A stretch of 64,000 nucleotides of DNA from Bradysia coprophila (taxonomy: Eukaryota > Arthropoda > Insecta > Diptera > Sciaridae), in the NCBI RefSeq assembly GCF_014529535.1, contig NW_023504022.1, forward strand, positions 9,177,028-9,241,027. Direction: 5' to 3'. The position numbers and the translations under genes were made by a program. Shown here piece after piece: positions 58,701 through 64,000 of this stretch (its first letter is position 1; each line of letters begins with the position of its first letter). Under the pieces are notes generated by a model. The model saw nothing but the letters and a program-made list of their open reading frames with translations. It was not told the origin of the DNA and did not search any database.

Positions 58701-60946
58701 AAGACACTCTCTGGAAATACATTAATTCCATTAATCTGTGCTGAAAGAAAATTATTAATTTCGATTTTTCAATTTCATTTCACAGACGTGGAAAATTTAT
58801 TGGTTCATAATGACTTTCCGATGATAACTGGTGTTCAGAACGTCGATATCGTTATACCATGCAAACCGACATCGAAAAATGTGGCAGTGAAATTGATTAA
58901 AGAAGGTGATGAGGTAAATAGCTATGTACGTAAATGTTGAGTATTTCGTTGTTGTTGTTATTTTGCAAGAAATTATCTTTTGGTTCTGACGAATAATTTT
59001 ATTGCTTCATTGATGATAATTTCACGACTTCCGGTTAAAGGTAACTGCTGAATGCTACTACTTTTTTTACATATTGAATGTTTCCTATTTAGCGATTAGA
59101 CGGACTATTCTTCTATGAATTTGATAAGGGCTTGGCCGTTTTTTTCTCTTTCTTCAACTATCTTTTCATTCTAAGAAGTCACATTTATCTAACCACTCAA
59201 CAGGCATGAGATTCAGTGTTTAGTCACACGGCAGAACATTTGTTAAAGTGGCGCGTGATGGGATAAATAGTTATTTGTTTACCAAGTGGAGAAAAGTTGG
59301 AAATTGAAAGGGTAGTCACAACACAGTCGAGCAAATAGTCATTTTCCCACCTCATCTGAAACTTTGGGAGGCTTTATTGTTAAATATTTATTTACGTATC
59401 TGTTGTAGACGGTCTATCTTAGGCGTTTTCGCGAGTTGTGGCCCGTACAAAGTGAATTTATGCGCAAGGCATGAAAAAAGATGTGTTGATTTTGGGTTAA
59501 AACAAATAGGAAATTTAATTTTCTCAGGTGACTTGTGGCTCTCACTACGCTCTGGCCACCAAACAACCCGCTCGAAATGAGATTTCTAACTTTTTTCCCT
59601 CAGTGCTTTAACTTCATGAGTCAACTATTACCGTTGGGTTTGGGATCACCTTATGAGAAAACAGAGGCTTTCGCATTGTCATAGTTGGTGGTGATGAGAA
59701 TTAGTATTTTTCAAGCGAAAAGTTGATTTATCTTTTTAATTAAGTCGTTCGGTAATTGGCTAATGCATCAGAACTATTAAAGGCATACCAAGTTTCGAAA
59801 GACTGCATTATTGGTGCTGCCAGTGCAAGTAGATCCTTCTTAGGTTAATACTAGAATATTGGTTGACTTCATTCATGCTTTAACGGTGTAGTATTACTAG
59901 CACGAGCTTCTGATGATGGATGACAGAGATACAAAAGCAAGTCGTTAGTTCTGTTGGTCAATAACTTCTGAATTTCTTGTTTCTGTCTTTTGAGAAATTT
60001 CGGTAATCATAGTTAGCGTCAACTGAATTTGTGTCTACAATTTGTTTTAGCCAGCCTTACCAGCTGGTCCACACAATCACATTGCTTACATGGTTTTACC
60101 ACTACCACTCGCTTGTGACTATAAAACCCGTATAAAGACGTAATATATAAGCATGATTGGACCAGATGGTAAAACAGCCGAAGTAGAGTTAAATACAAAT
60201 TTGGGTGACGTTAACTGTATGAAAGTTTCTCAGATTTTTCAAGACTGTTAAATCTCGTCTAAAATTTTAAAAAAGGCCCTGTGGCAATTGTGCCAATATT
60301 GTGGGTAAACAGGACTGATAAGAAATTTGAAAAATACCAAACAAATGAGACGGAAGCCGCAACAAAATCGTAAATGTTGATTTCTACAAATTTTTCACAT
60401 TTTTAACAGGTTTCCGAAGAGAAAGCCACATACTCTCCTTATTTAGGATATACACTGCGGAATCCCACCGAATCAGACAGTGCCATGTATGAATGTGAAC
60501 TGACGCTGATCGATCTCTTTTCGAAACAGCACTATCTCAAATACTCTTTCTTTATCACTATCCATAGTATGTGTTGTGACGTAACTTTTTATTTTTATTT
60601 TATTTTTTTAAATTTACGTGCATGTTGACATTATAGCCGCTAACCCAGAGTTTGTTAACTTCAAACTAATAATTTAATTTATTCCCCTATTAGCCTGTAA
60701 CTTAATCAAACAAATCCTATTTAATCATAAATTAGAATTGAACCGAATTGGTAATGTACATTGAAAATAAAAAAAAATTAAAATTAAAAAATTTTGCCGT
60801 GCAGTCACATCATTTTCAACATACATATGATCCAGCTATTGGTTATACACTCCAATTACATCATATTACGGACGGTGGAACCTTCACATGTTCGGCAGTG
60901 AATGATTCAAGTGGAAACGAAATTCATTTCGATGTCTATGTCACTT
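55704..60946 (+). CDS. Immunoglobulin-domain receptor, PDGF/VEGF-receptor (Pvr)-like, 5' part
   Basis: Exons 55704-55761 (signal peptide, SIIWLFLCGIV), 58282-58433, 58497-58698, 58786-58913, then either 60410-60566 or 60805-60946. Phases 1,0,1,0,1 agree. Ig domain 1 has its cysteines in ATMNCASKYPITW and GDFYCVNN. Ig domain 2 begins DVENLLVHNDFPMITG, with VIPCKPTSKNVAVKL and a second cysteine in MYECELT or TFTCSAV. The IPCKPT...V-x-L pattern and the Ig2 strand GYTL recall the second Ig domain of PDGF/VEGF receptors; this naming is an inference. The rest of the receptor (more Ig domains, membrane span, any kinase) is not in the window and must lie downstream if it exists. Intron 1 is 2.5 kb and holds two MITEs. 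Several N-glycosylation sites (NAT, NDS) fit an extracellular part. Confidence 0.68.
55855..56056. mobile_element. Element of the CAGGGCTTATTATT family, copy 3
   Basis: CAGAGCTTATTATTCGGAAT and its exact inverse (ATTCCGAATAATAAGCTCTG) end a 202-bp block rich in AAGAATTTT words. It lies in intron 1 of the Ig-receptor gene. Relatives at 1442-1983 and 45983-46105. Confidence 0.75.
56297..56422. repeat. Inverted repeat GCACCGGTTACGA
   Basis: GCACCGGTTACGA at 56297-56309 and its exact inverse at 56410-56422, about 100 bp apart. Possibly a small MITE; interior pairing is weak (GAACTCTCTT against AGAGTGAGAC). Confidence 0.5.
56451..56591. mobile_element. Short MITE with ATCCCACTTTC ends
   Basis: AAATCCCACTTTCATAT at the left and ATACGAAAGTGGGATATT at the right are inverse partners; AGCTGTT and AACAGCAT continue the pairing. 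About 140 bp, in intron 1 of the Ig-receptor gene. Confidence 0.6.
59397..59480. repeat. Dispersed element, diverged copy 2
   Basis: Partial relative of 29570-29725: GTTGTAGACGGTCTATCTTA, then GTACAAAGTGAATTTATGCG and CAAGGCATGAAAAAAG. The right inverted end is missing. It lies in an intron of the Ig-receptor gene. Confidence 0.5.
60009..60221. mobile_element. MITE, family 1 copy C
   Basis: The left end TAGTTAGCGTCAACTGAATT and the right end (inverse) TACAGTTAACGTCACCCAAA pair over about 30 bp; AGCCAGCCTTACCAGCTGGTCC and GGACCAGATGGTAAAACAGC continue inward. TA at both ends would fit a Tc1/mariner-type MITE. Same family as 2671-2850 and 8898-9220. Lies between Ig-receptor exons 4 and 5. Confidence 0.7.
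60410..60566 (+). CDS. Ig-receptor exon 5 (alternative form A)
   Basis: Phase 0 in, phase 1 out, 157 bp. Encodes VSEEKATYSPYLGYTLRN...MYECELTLI...FFITIH, the second half of Ig domain 2. It shares phases, length class and the TY-x-P-x-x-GYTL...C pattern with the exon at 60805-60946, so the two look like a duplicated, mutually exclusive pair. Confidence 0.7.
60637..60677 (+). CDS. Possible terminal exon giving a truncated secreted receptor
   Basis: After the acceptor TTATAG at 60636, phase 1 matches exon 60410-60566 and yields TANPEFVNFKLII and a TAA at 60675-60677. ANPEFVNF looks like the start of a third Ig domain that is cut off. AATAAA follows at 60766-60771. Joined to the upstream exons this gives a 738-nt frame, 245 residues, two Ig domains and no membrane span. 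It could be a soluble form, a decayed Ig3 exon, or chance. Confidence 0.35.
60805..60946 (+). CDS. Ig-receptor exon (alternative form B)
   Basis: The acceptor GTGCAG at 60804 and donor GTGAGT at 60947 bound 142 bp, phase 0 in and phase 1 out. Encodes SHHFQHTYDPAIGYTLQLHH...GTFTCSAVNDSSGNEIHF, again the C-terminal half of an Ig domain. It cannot follow the exon at 60410-60566 in frame, but it can replace it after 58786-58913. The frame stays open without splicing for some 55 codons past the donor (to 61120), so a read-through form is possible. Confidence 0.65.
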
Positions 60947-61122
60947 GTGAGTTAAATAAATGCTCTATAACAGATAAACTATCAAATGGTGTCAGCTCTA
61001 ATATCACTGCATCTAACATAAATGTAACGTTGTCAAAGTTGCGACCATCGAAAAGGGACTTACGGAGTAAATCATATGGTTTATATTCTTTGTTTTTGTT
61101 TAAAATTTGTTTTGTGTTGTAA

Positions 61123-62187
61123 TGAGTGTGTCGCCTTATTTATCTTACAAAAAAATTTAAAAAAATTATTTTGTTTCGTGCCGTGTGCCATTTTTTTACT
61201 TTGCCATTAATGAATTATTTGTTTGATTTAGAATTTGATTATTAATGCCACGCAATTTTAAGTTTGATTTTTGTTGAACGAATATTTTTTCCATGCAAAT
61301 TGTCACCGCGACGAAAACCTAATTGCAGGTCTACTTCTTGATGCTTACAACGATATTCTGTGTAATGTCATGACATTTAAATATTGATCTTATGAGTTGT
61401 GCTGTGCGTTTTCTCGAAGTGTATCTCGCTAATGAAATGTGCCAGCAGTAACAAAATCCACAAAAGCTATCAATTCATTTCTCACACACACGGGATAACT
61501 AACTTCTTCGATTTGTGTGTACCGCGTATTTAGTGAATAATGTTCGTTCATAATGTTTGTGTTTTTGTCGGTGACTATTTTTTGGATAAATATTTTCCAA
61601 TATTTTCATAAATTGTCACACATTTTCCAGAATTTTTCCAAATTTTCCCAAAAATATTTTTGGGTAAATTTCAGGTGTCAGATCCTAAGAAACACATTTG
61701 ATGGTTTTCAAGAGTTTTTAAAGTCAACGATGTTCCCAGTCCCAGTGTTTCCAGTATATGATATTCAAATTCAAATTTTGCGCCAAAATATCATAGATTC
61801 ATAGACTAGGATCATCAATGACTTTTAAAACTCTGATAAATCTAAAATTGGGCTTTTATAAAGATGAACATACTGTGAGGAAAATACAAAAAAAAAAACC
61901 AAGGAAAATGTGGGAAAATTCAAGAAAATAGGGGAAAATGTTTTCCCTAGAAATAACTAGTCTCTGGTTTTTCTTCTTGCATTTTAGCTTTTTTATATGT
62001 TTTTCTGTTTTAAATGATTTGGTTGCACGAACGAGCCCACATTATTAACAAAAAATGAAATTAATTAACACGCTTCCACTAACCATTTACCTAATAGACA
62101 TGTGACATTCGATTACAATAGATCATCTTCAAGATACGGTACTTTCAGACGTAACCTCACTTAAATTTCGTTAAATGTTTCGTTCAA
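61123..62187. other. Non-coding sequence with repeat scraps
   Basis: Contains a TTTTCC-rich block (about 61600-61960, ending GAAATAACTAGTCTCTGG) like 4718-4996, and at 61731-61795 a partial copy of the GTGTTTCCA MITE (AGTGTTTCCAGTATATGATA, TTCAAATTTTGCGCCAAAAT). Confidence 0.45.
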
Positions 62188-62510
62188 TCATTCATTTGTA
62201 TGAGATTTGATCTGATGAAGATGATCTGTAAATCGTTTTAATGATCCTACTTGGAAGAGGACTTCGTCAGGATTACAATAGGTGTATCCAATTTTCGCAG
62301 TATCTTTCATAACTCGATAAATACGCACTCTACGATGTAGAGATAAAGTTCTAGGGAGGGAGAATGTAGAACATAATTCAATTTCGTTGAGTTCGTATTT
62401 GTGGAGTTGTTGAAGATCGAATTGTAATGGCAGCACCGAGAAAGCGTTAAATAATTTATGAATGATCCCTTTCCTAAAATTCTATATTTCACCTCACGCC
62501 ATTGATACAT
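62188..62510 (-). pseudogene. Coding-like remnant of unknown origin
   Basis: On the minus strand two overlapping frames look protein-like: KYRILGKGSFINYLTLSRCC (from 62510) and, shifted, LPLQFDLQQLHKYELNEIEL, then SLHRRVRIYRVMKDTAKIGY and NPDEVLFQVGSLKRFTDHLH ending at 62188. A frameshift near 62440 would join them. I do not recognise the family. It could be a fragment of a mobile element or chance. Confidence 0.25.
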
Positions 62511-62822
62511 TAATTTTGGCTAAAGTCCCAGCAAAACATTATCTGCGACGGTGTCCTCTTCCGAAAAAATTTATTTAAACAAGTGGATGCCACGTGTATA
62601 TTTAAAAAATAAATGTTCATTCCGATGACATCGATGGAAATTGTTTTCCAGATGTCAGCTGTAGACATTCCGACACATTTTTCCCTTAAACAAATTTTGC
62701 ATTATCAATGGCATCGGATGGACATACAATACCTTTATCAAAATATTTACAATGATCCAATCAAGGCATTCCTTCTTCTTTCCGATTCAATCAAGTTTCA
62801 TCAAAAGAAAAAAAATAGCTAA

Positions 62823-64000
62823 AAAGTGGAGAGACCAAAAAAAAGAACTTAAAAAGACCTACAGCGGTCGGTAAACATTATGCCACTCTCACAATAGCTG
62901 CTAAATTAAACGAATTCTTACAAAACGATGTTCAAATCCTCTTTTATTCAAGGAATAACCACTAGTCATCATCATTATCCTCCAAACATTTTAGTTTAAA
63001 CTCTGTGGTGTGATATGAAAACCGCCCTCGCCACCCTGAAAAAGACATCGCATTTTTTACTCGCCCACTACCACTTGCAGCGAGTGTGTTGTTCGTATTA
63101 AATCTATTTAGTTTAGCAATATTTGCCCATTACGGGAATGCTAGCCGTGTTGTCTCTAATTCAAAATTAAAATTTTATTTTCCACAGAGCTCACGTTCCG
63201 TATAACGTTCATTTTGTGTACCATTGAATTGTGTGTCGTATATTACGGCTGAAAATTTAATTTGAAATGAATGTATGAGGTTTAGAGGTGTGGTATAAAC
63301 AAAATTAAATATGCGAACCAGGAAAACCACAATTTTTTAAAACTTCATCGTCACTATTCTCGGTACAAATTGTTTTGTCCTGACACATTCAAAAGTTCGT
63401 CAATTAGAATTTATCATTGAAAAATTAGTCTCAAATTCTAGGGGCAAATAGGGCAGGTGCTATCTGCTATTGGTATGAATAGACTTCATTACATGCCAAT
63501 AGCACCAATACCCGCCAATTTTGACCATTGGCAACTATTGATGTAACTAATGGTGACTATTGCCATCCATTGGTGCCATTGGCGATTATTAGCAGCTATT
63601 GGCGTCTATTAGTGACTGTTGTGAGGAGGTAACTACGAGGGTAAATCCTGGTACAGTTCTTATTTGCTATGGTTGCCAATGAAGACCAATATACGCCAAT
63701 AGCCATCAATAGCCGAGCCCCCAAAATAAGCCAATGCAATTAGGTGGGACAAGATTACCTCACGTAGTTTCCCCCTCGCTCAAATCCAAATCGTTTCTAT
63801 TCCAATGAAGACTGAATGCATTGAACGGTTCGAAAATAATAAAACTTTGCGTATTGTTAGCAATATTTTACTCGCATTTTAATATTCATGATTTTATTCA
63901 CACTTATCGTATTCTGCATGAAATTCGATTTGTACTAACTCGTTTTTACGTGCATGCACAACATGAATTTTATTTTAATTAGAAACTTGCACATTACTGT
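62823..64000. other. Non-coding right end of the window
   Basis: No exon recognised. At about 63460-63720 the words CTATTGGC and GCCAATAG recur in both orientations many times, a loose inverted or tandem array. If the Ig-receptor gene continues, this is intron. Confidence 0.4.

Noticed and set aside
62613-62822. 69-codon plus-strand frame as a further receptor exon
   Set aside because: No Ig-type cysteine or strand pattern and no phase-1 acceptor joining it to the receptor.

Overview
The window is eukaryotic nuclear DNA, AT-rich, with intron-split genes (GT-AG introns, many of only 50-100 bp), TATA plus TCAGT-type initiators, AATAAA poly(A) signals and a dense load of short inverted-repeat transposons. 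The gene families and promoter style suggest an insect, most likely a fly (Diptera). A fungus-gnat-like lower fly is only a guess. Most real genes here do not show up as long ATG-to-stop ORFs. I assembled them by joining exons whose splice phases agree.

Layout, left to right. 1-7.8 kb: no gene; several repeat-derived elements, including a large fold-back structure with a GC-rich duplicated centre. 7.8-19.6 kb (+): one SHIPPO/STPGR-repeat gene of the outer dense fibre 3 (ODF3/CIMAP) family, 17 coding exons in the long form. Its exon 11 (3564 bp) is exactly 18 copies of a 198-bp dimer, or 36 repeats of 33 residues, without an indel. It also has a well-supported alternative 3' end. 20.7-26.8 kb (+): two paralogous small secreted proteins resembling the ML (MD-2-related lipid-recognition) superfamily flank a histidine-phosphatase gene of the MINPP type that has lost both catalytic motifs. 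28.2-29.2 kb: a MITE and a 5'-truncated RTE-like LINE with target duplication. 31.2-36.4 kb: a 5.2-kb DNA transposon with two apparently intact minus-strand genes, a CMC/CACTA-like DDE transposase and a DUF4806 protein. 38.4-38.9 kb (-): a small secreted protein of unknown family. 40-52 kb: no intact gene, but many palindromes, tandem arrays and MITEs, including a roughly 1.65-kb inverted-repeat element that holds a broken coding remnant and a nested MITE. 55.7 kb to beyond 61 kb (+): the 5' part of an immunoglobulin-domain receptor resembling the PDGF/VEGF-receptor group (Pvr-like), with a duplicated, probably mutually exclusive exon and a possible truncated secreted form. 61-64 kb: no clear gene.

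The genes do not form one pathway. The ODF3-like protein is expected in sperm tails. The two ML-like proteins and the MINPP-like protein are all predicted to be secreted and sit together. The transposon genes serve their own element. No tRNA, rRNA or CRISPR array was found; one tRNA-like SINE head is present. Gene models rest on splice-site and phase consistency and have no transcript support.
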